From Paraescarpia echinospica (taxonomy: Eukaryota > Annelida > Polychaeta > Sabellida > Siboglinidae), in NCBI GenBank assembly GCA_020002185.1, contig CM034531.1, positions 44,579,099 through 44,643,098 of the forward strand: DNA of 64,000 nt, written 5' to 3'. Both the position numbers and the translations under genes were made by a program. Within the stretch, counting starts at the first letter, position 1. Every line of letters starts with the position of its first letter. The notes below the pieces were generated by a model, which was given only the letters and a program-made list of their open reading frames with translations, made no database searches and was not told where the DNA came from. Positions 1-13,000 of the stretch are shown piece after piece.

Positions 1-3000
1 GATTCCCTTAGGCTATCCACACACATGGCATGTATTTTCATAACTGGCTGCACAAGGAGAAATTCTTAGATTATCTGTTTCCAATTAACATGCCACTGTA
101 GTAAATCACTTGACCTAAGGTCAATACCGATTCTTACAGATTTACACAGTAGTGTGCATGCTATCCTGAAAAATATATTCAGGAGTATTAAAACGTAGAA
201 TGTCATACATAGCATACATGTTAAGTTTCAGAAACGCCAATCCAGGAGATTTTTAAGTAAATCAGAGGGTCTCATAAAAAATCGGGCATTTATACATAAA
301 TCAGAGGACCTTGGAAAATCAGGCATTTATACGTAAATCGGATTAAAATATAACAGAAATGAATACTTTCCATAGACATTAATAACCTTGTTTTAATAAA
401 ACGTTAAGTTTCAGAAATGCCAATGCATGAGATTTATGCGTAAATTGGAGGGTCTTGTAATATCAGGAAACTGTGTGTAAATTGGGGGTCTCATGGTATT
501 ATGGAATTGTGTATATATCTGAGTATTTCATGTCATGAAAATGGTCACAGATCAGCTTTATTGTACTTGTGCTCTTAAATCAATGGCACATAACAGCATG
601 TTAACTTAACATGTATTTAATGTGTTACATTAAATTAATTATATGTGGACATAAAATAATTAAATAAATTATATGTAAACTAAAATATTTGTGGCTTTAT
701 ATGTATGGTAGAAAGAAGAAAAAGTTTACTAATTTGATGTTCTATGCATATATGTGTTCATACATTAAATATATATTTTTATGGTGCAAAGAACCTTGCA
801 TATAGGCAGTAAATACATCTTCTTTTATTACAAATATGTTATTATATTATTACAAACATATACAATATTCACAATTATAAGAACCAGAACTTAGCAGTTT
901 GTTACCATGGCCTGGGTGACGGAGGCATGCGTGATTAATTTATTATTTGTGACCTATGCCCTTGCTGGTGGACCATTTGATGTTTTAAAATACATATTTT
1001 CATTTATAAATGTGTTCCACTTGTAACATTTACAGATATACATGGATTAAATAAAACGTGCAGGTAGTGTAGATGGATCGACTGACATTACTTGAGTATA
1101 GATTGAAATGGCTTACACTTCGTTCTACAAGATCGGCAAGCTGATGGTGGGTGATAATAGGGAACCCGCAGCCACAAGCGTGTTCACTGTGCTCGTCTAA
1201 AGCTTATATGCAATATCAACTTCAGGCAAGACCCAAGAAGATTATAGTTAAACAGTTGTTGTTGTCTAGTCAATGCAAGGGATGATTTAAACAACCCCTT
1301 TTTGCTTTGTTGTAAGAGCAGCCTTGGTTCAATGTCTCTATTCATGAGATTTAGTTCAGTGTCTGACCAATTTTAATTAACTCACTGACACTGGCACTGG
1401 TATTGACCAGTATTGACCATTTTCTGTTGACCCAGAAAAACATACTCCAGTCAGCCGGAAATAAACCCAATTAGGCCATGCCAAGTTCGGAAAATAAGTT
1501 TCACTGAAAATCCAGGAGATTGGTTCTCTTTTCCAGGAGATCGGGGGATTTGGTGGATTTCCTGGAGTTTCCCGGCGAATGCAGGAGACTTAACATGTGT
1601 GTACATAGTTGAAAGTACTGCACCTTTTACCCCAACTTAGAACTAGCATTTTTATAGGTAATTTCAATGTTTTTAATGTCATGCATATTCTACTCTGAAT
1701 AGTGGTTTCTCCAACAGTGTAATAAGAAATAAGTAAGTACATTTTATTTCTATACTTGTTGGGCTTCCTGAACACTCTGTTTGAATACAGTGTGTAGCAC
1801 ATTTATGTTACTACCATGAACACACAGAAACATGCATACACGTGACACCTTCAAGGAGGTTTGAGAATTAGTAGGCAGCAGCAGAAGTAAAGTTCAAAAG
1901 CTATGAGGAATAAATTTCCTCCAATCCTATAATTACTCTTTTTTTTAATAAAATTCTACATGCTATTATTCCAGAAAAGTTCAAAGAAGAAACCAGGTTT
2001 TAGTTAAAAGTTTCATAAAATAACAGACGCCGCGCTTGACTTAAATATTTCCTAAAGTATTTCCCAGCTATAATAAAAAGTTTCTGAATGTAACAGATGC
2101 GAGACTTAAAATAAACGTTTCAAAACGTAGCAGATGCCAGGCATGAAATTTTTAGAAAGTAGCAGATGCCATGCTATTATTCTGTGTCTGACAAGGTAAA
2201 AGATACCCATGTCATTGTCATGTCTCAACTCAAAGTGAGACGAAACAGCACAAACAAGGCTTCAAGGTTGAACAAAACAGCAAACGTCAGGTTTCAAACC
2301 CAAAGTGATCAGACTGAAACAACAACTGGGACAGATGAATTTGGTGAATGGAAACCCTCTGAGACAACCTGCCAACACAAGGGAGTGTTATAACTCAAGA
2401 AGGGGTGCTTGACAAGGGGTGGGAACACAAGATGTGATGAGTCAGATTAGTGTAGTCATAGACTTGTGGTTATTTCTGCCACTGAGGAAGAGATTCTTCC
2501 TTGGCTGATAAATCACATCCCACACCTGACAACACCAGGAAATGGTTGCCAGAATAACTACTATAAGGGATCCTATCAAACCGTAAAAGATAAAAACATC
2601 ACCCATGTATTTTCAGATGCGGTATGTGTTTTGGTTGTCTTAGCAACAGGAACAAATCAGCAATGTTATCAAACTATAAATATCAAGCTCTTGAGACTTG
2701 ACAAAGTGGTAACACCACACCTTAACCTTAAGGGGTCAGACCACAGTTATACTTCAGCAATGTAATGCTGGAAGATATAAAAGGTAGCCAATTTCAGTGA
2801 TTTTATTTGCCAAGAAGTAGAACTTTATATTCAGCAAGCAATGTTAGAATGACTGAAATGCGAGATCTATGATTCTGTCAGTGAGATGATGTACACATTA
2901 CAAAGTGGATTTGAAGATGCATCTAGGTATTGTGGTGATGATATTCCCAAAACACCTGTACATCTATGCATATTATTATTAATATTTTGCAAAACCTGCC

Positions 3001-3584
3001 AATATTTTAGTGATTTGCGACATGATTTAAAAGCTGACGGTAAGTAATTTTGACAATATGTCTCTTCAGCACAATGGTACCATAGTGCCAATGGATATCA
3101 AGGTGTACATTTTCATGGTCACATTTACTTACACAAATGCAAAATATCAACATGGCCCCTCCCAATGGTCGAGTCATTTATGGTCTGTTTGCTTACTGTG
3201 TCATGTAGATCATATATAAAGGATCTTACAGTGCAGCCTAAGTTTGAATATATTTTTCTTATTACCAATATGATAGCTTTTATAATTTATATAATAATAT
3301 ATTATGCACAAAACTACCAACAAGGCATTTTCAATTAACATACCTAACCAGACCAATGATACAGTCCCCAAGTGTTTTTGACCCAAACTAGCATGTAGGA
3401 CCCCAGTAAGACTGAGATAAAGCCTGGCTAGACAGGAGTCTCTAGCACCCAGTGCCCAGTCTAATGCTGATAGCAGAAGGTGCCCTGGTCAAATATGACA
3501 TAGTCCATTGCTTGGTCTCACACTCAGGTAACTCATAACTCAATGGTTGGCAAGTCTCACATTTCTGGCACAAAGTTCACAATT
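1..3584. other. Intronic or flanking sequence, no gene recognised
   Basis: This stretch lies downstream of EPB41L5 exon 3 on that gene's strand, so it is most likely intron 3. I see no exon with recognisable homology. Degenerate short repeats occur near 235-500, with variants of 'aaatcagagggtctc' and 'catttatacataaatc'. A related motif, 'ccaggagat', recurs at 1500-1590, so the left edge probably contains an eroded dispersed repeat. The ORFs at 2166-2393 and 2466-2765 resemble nothing I know and have no codon-like signal. Confidence 0.5.
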
Positions 3585-4193
3585 GTACATTATCATTAAT
3601 GCTCCTCTAACTATAGTCGAGCTAGCATGTGTATACATATGTATGTGTTGTGTATATTATCATCTAACTATAATCAAGCTATCATGTGTATACATATGTA
3701 TGTGTTGTGTATATTATTACCATTAATGCTCCTCTAACTATAGTCGAGCTAGCATGTGTATACATATGTATGTGTTGTGTATATTATCATCTAACTATAA
3801 TCAAGCTATCATGTGTATACATATGTATGTGTTGTGTATATTATTACCATTAATGCTCCTCTAACTATAGTCGAGCTAACATGTGTATACATATGTATGT
3901 GTTGTGTATATTATCATCTAACTATAATCAAGCTATCATGTGTATACATATGTATGTGTTGTGTATATTATTACCATTAATGCTCCTCTAACTATAATCG
4001 AGCTATCATGTGCATACATATGTATGTGTTGTGTATATTATTATCTAACTATAATCGAGCTATCATGTGCATACATATGTATGTGTTGTGTATATTATCA
4101 TCTAACTATAATCGAGCTATCATGTGCATACATATGTATGTGTTGTGTATATTATCATCTAACTATAATCGAGCTATCATGTGTATACATATG
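3585..4193. repeat. 57-bp satellite array, left part, with 127-bp higher-order unit
   Basis: This is a tandem repeat with a 57-bp unit containing 'tacatatgtatgtgttgtg'. Some units carry a 13-bp insertion including 'ccattaatgctcc', making a 70-bp variant. Short and long units alternate, so the insertion recurs at 3595, 3722, 3849 and 3976, exactly 127 bp apart. Plain 57-bp units follow to 4193, where a transposon interrupts the array. The unit is a multiple of three, so long ORFs across it are artefacts. Confidence 0.95.
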
Positions 4194-5447
4194 CAGACCT
4201 GCCTACCCCAAAAACTTCCTGTCAGTAATCCATCTTCCCATTTACACTGATTTTCAGGAATATAGGCTTGCTGTCATTAATAGTTCAGAACCGTGTCAGA
4301 TATTGTCACGTAAAGAACACCACTGACACTGTCAGTAATACTTTGATACTGTGACTATGACGATAGTTGCACCCAAAACATAATTGTCTCTAATAAACTA
4401 TGAGGTGTTTTGAAGTGTTCAGTTAACAAGGTAAGGTAGATGTTCATAACCAGCATTGATGGAAATAAAACGTGAAAAAGTGTAACTGTAAGGTAAATGA
4501 GTGTATCCACATTGTAATTCTGATTTTATGTAAATTTCAAAAACTGCATGCTTACTACAAAAACTTGACAAATAATAACAATGCATCACGTCATTGTCTA
4601 TTTGTGGTGTCATTAGCTTATGATTAGGATTAATATTAGTAGCCGGTACACCTAGGGCCAGGCTATAGACTACACAGTATAGTAGCTTAACTAGATCAAA
4701 GACAGGCATGCCAGGGGACGTCAAAACCATTACTTTACGCTAGTCATCGACATCGTCTAGACTCTAGTCTACTCAACTCTAGTATATACTGCCTATCTCT
4801 GTATTACAGGCTGTAAATGATAGACTAAACTCAATAAATACACTAACTTAGTCTTAGTACAGTCAGTTGGCCTAACACTACAAGTACAACACTCAGTACT
4901 CTGTCACTAGCCTAGTACTAACGACGTAGTCAGTACCTGCAATTATCCCGGTCATCACTACAGTGACCACGTGAAATAGGAAAATAAATTTCGCGTATCC
5001 GGCAATTTATAAAGTCGACCCCCTTCTTTAAACTTGACAATACGGGCCACGTCTGCGTGCATGCTATTATAAACGTTTGCAGTACACGTTTCTTCTTGGC
5101 TGGTAGTGGTGCCGTTTCGTTCCCCGGCAACATTTCGTGCCGTGTGAGCCGTGACATCGTTTTGTTTGAGCGCCATGAGCGCGGAAATGCGAATTTGTCG
5201 TAACGCTGTTTCCGATTGGTCAGATTACGACCAGAAGCAGCGAATGAAAAACCATATCACAACAAGCAGCGTATATATGCTGCCACCTGTTGATTAAAGT
5301 GAAGCTAAATTTAAGGAGTACGGAATTGATTGACGCTCATTGTGACAATGAAAGAATCCGTAATATTTTCATTCCTCGCCGTAATACCGTAATTTTAGGT
5401 GTATTTCCGGAATTATTCCGGACAATCCGGAATGGTAGGCAGGTTTG
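4194..5447 (-). mobile_element. hAT-like DNA transposon, internally deleted, inserted in the satellite
   Basis: This is a 1254-bp insertion. The left terminus reads CAGACCTGCCTACC and the right terminus, reverse-complemented, reads CAAACCTGCCTACC: 14 bp with one mismatch. The flanking satellite bases 'atatg' occur at 4189-4193 and again at 5448-5452, while an empty satellite unit has them once, so this is a 5-bp target-site duplication. The interior is richer in CpG than the surroundings. On the minus strand, downstream of the right terminus, is a remnant resembling the N-terminal BED zinc finger of hAT transposases (4930-5157). The catalytic core is absent. CAG termini plus a BED remnant support hAT; a 5-bp duplication departs from the usual 8 bp but is reported for some hAT lineages. 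Confidence 0.8.
4930..5157 (-). pseudogene. Remnant of hAT transposase N-terminus (BED zinc-finger region)
   Basis: A 75-codon minus-strand reading frame inside the hAT-like insertion. It has a basic segment (PAKKKR), then 'TWPVLSSLKKGVDF', a cysteine, and 'FPISRGHCSD'. This order of lysine-rich lead, tryptophan-proline, glycine-aspartate-phenylalanine, cysteine and a histidine-containing loop resembles BED fingers that bind transposon ends in hAT proteins. The second cysteine of the expected C-x-x-C pair is not present and the frame ends soon after, so it cannot be functional. A second overlapping frame (4958-5176) contains the upstream part, suggesting a frameshift. The assignment rests on motif resemblance only. 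Confidence 0.45.
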
Positions 5448-6543
5448 ATATGTATGTGTTGTGTATATTATTACCATTAATGCTCCTCTAATTATAGTCG
5501 AGCTATCATGTGTATACATATGTATGTGTTGTGTATATTATCATCTAACTATAATCAAGCTATCATGTGTATACATATGTATGTGTTGTGTATATTATCA
5601 TCTAACTATAATCAAGCTATCATGTGTATACATATGTATGTGTTGTGTATATTATTACAATTAATGCTTCTCTAACTATAGTCGAGCTATCATGTGCATA
5701 CATATGTATGTGTTGTGTATATTATCATCTAACTATAATCAAGCTATCATGTGTATACATATGTATGTGTTGTGTATATTATCATCTAACTATAATCAAG
5801 CTATCATGTGTATACATATGTATGTGTTGTGTATATTATCATCTAACTATAATCAAGCTATCATGTGTATACATATGTATGTGTTGTGTATATTATCATC
5901 TAACTATAATCAAGCTATCATGTGTATACATATGTATGTGTTGTGTATATTATCATCTAACTATAATCAAGCTATCATGTGTATACATATGTATGTGTTG
6001 TGTATATTATCATCTAACTATAATCAAGCTATCATGTGTATACATATGTATGTGTTGTGTATATTATCATCTAACTATAATCAAGCTATCATGTGCATAC
6101 ATATGTATGTGTTGTGTATATTATCATCTAACTATAATCAAGCTATCATGTGTATACATATGTATGTGTTGTGTATATTATCATCTAACTATAATCAAGC
6201 TATCATGTGTATACATATGTATGTGTTGTGTATATTATCATCTAACTATAATCAAGCTATCATGTGCATACATATGTATGTGTTCTGTATATTATCATCT
6301 AACTATAATCAAGCTATCATGTGTATACATATGTATGTGTTGTGTATATTATTACCATTAATGCTCCTCTAACTATAGTCGAGCTATCATGTGCATACAT
6401 ATGTATGTGTTGTGTATATTATCATCTAACTATAATCAAGCTTGCATATGCATACATATGTATATATTATTACCATTATTGCTCCTCTAACTATAATCGA
6501 ACTAACATGTGCATACATATGTATGTGTTGTGTATATTATAAT
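5448..6543. repeat. 57-bp satellite array, right part
   Basis: Continuation of the satellite at 3585-4193, separated from it by the hAT insertion. About eighteen units follow, mostly the 57-bp form, with 70-bp variants near 5475, 5655, 6350 and 6475. Unit starts such as 'catatg' at 5701 and 5758 confirm the 57-bp period. Units are nearly identical in the middle and more diverged towards 6440-6543, as expected when homogenisation is strongest inside an array. ORFs of 226 and 245 codons across it are artefacts of a period divisible by three. Confidence 0.95.
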
Positions 6544-6635
6544 TTTTTTCCCAGACGGTTTGCACCTTGGACACCAAACTTTCAGGAATTAATCTGTGAC
6601 CCTTTGAAAGTAACACTTTTCTAAATTGCCGTTGT
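6544..6635. repeat. Array-flanking module, copy 1
   Basis: The sequence just after the 57-bp array, including 'cagacggtttgcacc' and 'caaactttcagg', matches the sequence just after the unrelated microsatellite at 42018-42105 over roughly 60-90 bp. A shared flank next to two different tandem arrays suggests that both belong to one dispersed element that carries or seeds tandem repeats. It is assigned from this pairwise match alone. Confidence 0.6.
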
Positions 6636-7052
6636 TTATGGGTTTTTATTGGTTTTGGGGTTCGCAACTTAGTACCATATGTTAGACGGATGTTTACACG
6701 AACCAACTGTTGAATGACTGTTGATAACATTACACATATTTTCTGCAACTGTTCCAAGGAGTGCCAATCAGCTGAAGACTTTACGTAACACCAATAACTT
6801 GTTCCTTCTGACTATGTAGTGCCATCTGGCAGAGGATGTTATTAGTTAGTGAATATTCAGTTTATAAATAACTTAAGTAAAGGAACAATGTAATTGTGCT
6901 CAGGGCTGTCTCCGATGGCAGACAGGAGGGAATGCTGCAACCCTGGGAAGAAATGTAGGAGTTGCACTGAATAGGTTCCCACAGCTGGGATTGGGAAGGG
7001 AACCTGGTATAACTATGGGAGGCTGCAGGAGTTATCCCAAGTCTGTACTTAC

Positions 7053-7095
7053 TTGCCACTTGTTTTCTGATGGTCTTTGTTGGATCCAGCCAGTG
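7053..7095 (-). CDS. EPB41L5: EPB41L5 coding exon 3 (FERM F1)
   Basis: This 43-bp exon encodes [14 protein letters not shown] plus one base. The acceptor is 'cttgcag' and the donor is AA|GTAAGTAC. It joins exon 2 in phase 0 to give the family string '[15 protein letters not shown]'. It ends in phase 1, which fits a following Ile-Gly as in relatives. From memory, short exons of this length at this point are typical of band 4.1 genes. The next exon is not seen in 1-7052. Confidence 0.88.
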
Positions 7096-10000
7096 CTGCA
7101 AGCATGCGAACATGTTCACAATGAGCATGGAACACTGTTCAACAAGTATTTAACAAACAGGGTTGTATTCCATCCCAGGGAAACTGGGACTGTGGTTTTA
7201 TTGAGAAACAACAGGAACACCAGTCCTGAACAGAAATTAGCATTGGCTGAAATAGAACTAGAATTGAAAAAGAAAATGTTAATATTTTAAAACCATGCTA
7301 AATATATCTATATATATATCAACATGTATACTGCAAGTATATACACACATAAATTAAAACTGAAAAATGGCAAACAACAGTTTTGATGCCATATAATTAG
7401 TGTATGACTATATTTTTTCTTATATAAAATAGGTAACTTTAATTATTCATATTTATATTATTATCATTGCCCCCAATGGGTGGCACACAACAAATTTCCA
7501 TAGTGTAACTGTTGTTTAATAATAATAATAATAACATAACTTCTATTGCGCCTAAATCCTTGGAAACCAAGCTCAAAAGGGCATCAATACAAAAGAATTG
7601 GTCAATCTCAAAATCCATAAGTAGTATTCCAGTTGTCAATAGATGGGTCAAGGCGCTAGGGAGCTACGGTGGATAAGCAAGGTTGTAAAGTTAAGTTCTT
7701 AAATAACAACAGAATTTTGTAATATTTTCAACTGATCTAACACTAAGAGGGAGCATATTCCAAAGAGTTGGTGCAGCAACAGTAAAAGCCCTAGTTCCAA
7801 TGTTAGTGTTAACTCTAGTTAGTTTTAAAATCCCCCGAGGGTATACCGTGACATTTGTGACGTCCGTGAACTGCAGGCCGAAGTAGTCTGTCTCGATGAG
7901 GTCGAGATGGTAGAAGACTTTCTCATACAGCTCCTGTCCTAGACTCTTTTTCTGTAACATACACATAGTCTCATAAAAACAGAATGCTACATGTGTACTC
8001 TTTTATGTTTCTCTGTAACATTTAAGTATAACACAAGTAACACCCCATATAACACAAGTAACACCCCATATAACACAAGTAACACCCCATATAACACAAG
8101 TAACACCCCATATAACACAAGTAACACCCCATATAACATGGTTCCATCATAAATATTGTATTTGTAACTTTTGCTATTATTACATGTTGTGTAGATAAAT
8201 TCATAAAGATTGTGTCAAAGTCGGGGTGTGGCTTTAATTATTGGTGTGGCTTTTAATGCAAAATATTTACGGTACATGTGCAAATTGTTGTACCACAGAC
8301 AGATAACACTGTAAAAACTGTATGCTACATATGCACCTCCTTGTGTGACATGTAACTAAAGTGACATATATTGACAGTCATGGTCTGTAGACTCTGTATA
8401 GCAAGTGACTGTTTGCTCAGAGGGAAATCTTCTGAACAGACAATAGCCAGTTGTCACGTTACAAAAGTGGTCATAATAAACATATGGTCACAGTAGACAT
8501 CACAAACATGATCACAATGTTCCTATTATGGGACATAGTGAATGCCAAACCATTTATAAGGACGAAGCGTACAGCTTCAGGACCCTACTGGATCCCCAGT
8601 TTCATAGGTCACCTGGTTTTAGACATATCTTATGTTTTTTTACACAGATCTGGCAGGATCCTTAAGTTAATTAACATTCAATACTACAGACATTGCCTAT
8701 TTTATATTCCCAGAGGTTCCTCAATTAATATTACAGTCCCTTTGATGTGGACCTGTTGAGCTGTTCACATCACAGATTAAAATAGTGATTTTTCTTAATG
8801 ATTAGTTTCATAGGGAGGTGAAATAACCGACAGACACTGCAGGACAGACTGCTGTCCTGTGCCCTTACAACCGAACCACAACAATCTCACGTCATCAACT
8901 GGCAATGACAATACACAAAAGGCAATTTGTGAATTGCATTCCTTTGTAATCATTTGAGACAGAGGTGGAGTAGTGCAAATATTCGGATATTGCAATTATT
9001 AGTGAGATGCAGTTTGCAAATGTATATGATTTTATATTAAATTTTATTTCACTATTGTTTTTATTGCAAATTCAATGTTGTGGACTATGGTCCCTAATGT
9101 CACAATCAGTTGTCATTTGTTTTTAAAACAAATAAAATGGGTATCCAGTGATAGAAATAAGCCAGAATATTTACTTGTCCGCCAATTTTTTTTTAACTTG
9201 TCCGAGTGGTTGTTAAGGGAATCAAAGTTCGGAAAAAAGGTATTATTTTGTTCAACCTCTATGAACTTCAATATTAACAAAGTTCTGTATTTTACAAACG
9301 AAGATAATAATTAATTGATCATCAGCAAACAAACGCATATTTTTGCTAAATGTTATATTACCATTTCAATGATAATAAAACAGTTTTAACGGTGCCCGAA
9401 TTACATTTACCAGGTGGAATATAATTTATAGATTTAATGACGCAGACCGCCGTAGTTGGCGGAAGCCGACATGCCAACGGTGGTTGGCACCCCATCCCCG
9501 GCCGTGCGTCTTGCATAATTCGACTTCAAAAACTCGCAATTTATAGTTAAAATAAATGTTACATAGATACAACACTTCTGAAATTTCATTAATATTCCGT
9601 TTATCAACCACCACCATAGATTTGTCGCAGAGCCAGTTACAAAAAGTTGAAAATTGTCACCGATCTGGATCGGCTAATGTTAGGTGACTTGGAAGACTGC
9701 CGAGTCCGCGTGGGTTATGCGTAATAATGGTTAAAACTATATAATTATTCGAATAACAGGTAGCGATACAAAATCTACTATTTCCAAAGTTCATCAAATA
9801 TGATCCGTGCGTGGAAGTAAGCTGTACGTCGGCCAAACTGAACGATTTATGATTTTGTGAAATACAGCCTCGATCAACGATAGCTGATGCGGAGTCTGTC
9901 CTACACGTATGACAGAGGTAGGTCGGTGCACTCAGCGGATGACCCTGTTAACGCAGGCACTAACAACTCGGTTGAACACTGACGTACAACACACTGGCGG

Positions 10001-13000
10001 CGGAACGACAAGACGCCGAAACACTAACAAAATTGCAACACGCGCGATTGCTAGCGAACTTCATTTACGTTTGAATTTCCACAAATTAAAAGTTTGCAAT
10101 GTTGCACACGTCACTATTTACTGTAAATTTTCACTTGTCCACCGGATAACCATGTAGAGTAATTTTATTTGTCCGGGTAAAAAATCACTTGTCCTGGACA
10201 AACGGACAAGTGCTATTTCGAATGCTGGTATCTCACTCATGTGCCATTTTGTATACAATTAGGTTTACAATAGTTTCATTGTCATTTCATGCAATATTTT
10301 GTTTGTGACGACCAAGTCACCAGGGGTAAGACCACATTTAAATTTTACATAGGCGGCCATTATAACATTTCCGTCATGTCTTACGGTTTTCTTGAAAATT
10401 TCACAGCATATTTAACCTCCATTGACACACGTGCTGTGGAAAACTCATGAAATTCTCATACCTCATTTTTCAGAAAAATCCACCCAAACCTGACACCCCT
10501 TAATTTCGTCCCAATCTGATGATGGATTTTGACATATTGGTGCGTTCTGCTAAATAGCCACTGTGCGAATACGCGAGCGACTAATGTATATTTATTGCTA
10601 TCTCATGAAAGATCTAATGCAATAGTACATTCAGCATTCACTGGACTAACATGTGCCACGACAAAGGGCTAAAAAAATCACATATCACACCAAAACCGTA
10701 TTTTCAAGGGCACTCTTTCGGTGGGTAATGGCAGACGAATCTTTAAAGTGGTCTTACCCCACCACATGAACAAATAGCTCCTCCCAAATCAGACAGATCC
10801 AATTACATATTCATAATCATCACTGCAGTGCACTGCTGTTTTGAATTGAGTGCTCATAAAACTGATTGCATGTGTAATAAATAATTAAACAGCAATAACA
10901 AAAATAGCCTATAAATAACGAAGTCAGAGTTCAACATCTCCGTGAGCTAATCTACCAATTGGAGTCTGAGACAATGTCACGGAACATGATAAATAAAACA
11001 AATGCTGCAGCATATCATTCTGAGCTGCCCCTCCCTTGCTCTGCAGCCTTCAGTAAGTGCCATAGTCCAACACTATCTGCATTCCATGGCATTTCAACAC
11101 AAACAGTGGAGACAGGCATAAATGTATCCAGTATAATACAAGTGATATAACTACTACTACCGGGTAGTACAAAACCAAGATAAACTTTTTAAAAACTGTT
11201 TGCCATTGGTGTAAAGTTAAAAAAACCACTGTGTAAAGTGTAAAACTTCACATCTACTACACACTTGCATTACAAATTTATAATATTTAAAGGAGATCTA
11301 TACTTTTCTTTGGTTGCCAAATTTTTGACTTGACCCATCCAAAACAATCACAATGTCATAGTTTTTGTCTAATGATTTCACTGTTAAACTAAGTAAGAAA
11401 TCTGCACCAACAGGCTAGCATGTTGCAACTGGTAGTTTCAGAGTTCCATTTTTTTGCAAAATGAGATGAGCAAACGAATAATTTGAGGACGGCCCTTTAA
11501 GTTGGTCAGACAGTAGGACTTAACACAGGATGGATCAGCAGGTCATCTTAATTATACACACAAAACCTGATTTATATTGATGATAGGTGAATGCAATTCA
11601 ATCATATTTAATGAGTATCTTGAGCAGGGTTTTCTATCTGATTGGAGACACAATACAGCCACTGTAGGCTGTGTTCTATTAAAGGGGACTCCTACCCAGG
11701 CTACCTGAGATAGTCCACACTGCAATAGGCTGTGTGTAAGGGCAGCCCCAGGAGCACAAGTCACCTTATTTCACCTGCTGCATTCTCAACAACTGCCACC
11801 ATCACACTGATAACACCAGTGGCCAATCAATCTGATAACACCCCCACCAACACTTCACATACTTTAGAACTAAGCTCAGACTGATATGTCATTATATAGC
11901 AATTATAATTACAAAGTTCATATGAACATGAGGATTGCACATTATGATGTGTAAATTATTTCATTGTACGGTTTCCACCACATTTATATCAGATTAGTTT
12001 CAGAAATCTTGTGTGAACTAAGTAGTGCATGTATTTATCAGCTTTGTAGTTATTTTTGAGAATGCACTGAAACATTTAAAATCAGTCACCGTCTAGGTAA
12101 AAATAAAGGGGTATCAGCTTTGGAAGTTTTTTCTAAAATGTGACGTATCTTTGAAGACATTTCCTACCCGATATCAATTAATTGTTGTTTAATATATTTA
12201 TAAACTTTTTCTTTATTTAAAGAAAGTTATTGGACTTTTCTCCATAGAGTTCTTGAAACAACCACCAATGGCAGCAAAGTGAGTCTGGTCTTACCCAATG
12301 CATTAGGAATTCTTGGAGGATGACTCATTGGAAGTGATCAGGGCTGCTTCCCCCACCTCTCCCTACTCCCACCTCCCCACCCTGACCACACTCCCTACTC
12401 CCACCTCCCACCCTGACCACACTCCCTACTCCCACCCTGGTGTGTGTCCCATCTGGGTTTATTTACAACTGGTCCTTAATGGAAATGCACTCCAGGGAGA
12501 TAACACAGTCAGAGGCAAGGGGTTCTCTCAAAAACACAGATTCTACAGAAACATGTCTGTACAGACTTGTTACACTTACAGTAATGTTTACAGGAACATC
12601 CCTGGAATACCAAATTCTTATCCCATCTTGAAACCCAAATATATCTCAATACATAATGTCCCACCATCTTTAATATACGGGCCTGTATGATTATCTTGTG
12701 TCAACTTCTAATTATGCAGACAGCTCAAACCATTGAAAACAACATCAGTCTGAATCGCCAAAGCATATTTCAGATACATTTAAAGAATGGGGGGAGAATC
12801 AATACATTACTATACAGCTTGTAAACACCAGGATGCAGCAGTATTTGGTCTGAGGGGATATATGTACACATACAATAGTTGTTAGATCCACAGGTGAACC
12901 TTATCAGTTCACACTTACAACTCAAGATGCTTAATCACCAGAGATTTATAACTAGTTCATGCCAACCTACTGCCCATGACTTCCCAGCAGGTCATATATA

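Noticed and set aside
1108..1200. Short codon-like stretch on the plus strand (31 codons from an ATG near 1109)
   Set aside because: It is too short, has no recognised homology, and its minus-strand reading is equally open; it was not reported as a gene.
2466..2765. 99-codon plus-strand ORF
   Set aside because: No domain, no splice context and no family resemblance.
5461..6542. Plus-strand ORFs of 226 and 245 codons with a 19-residue repeat
   Set aside because: The satellite period is 57 bp, divisible by three, so a stop-free frame is automatic; there are no splice or start signals beyond the repeat.
3585..6543. Regularly spaced repeats resembling a CRISPR array
   Set aside because: The whole 57-bp unit is repeated with no unique spacers, and the context is a spliced animal genome.
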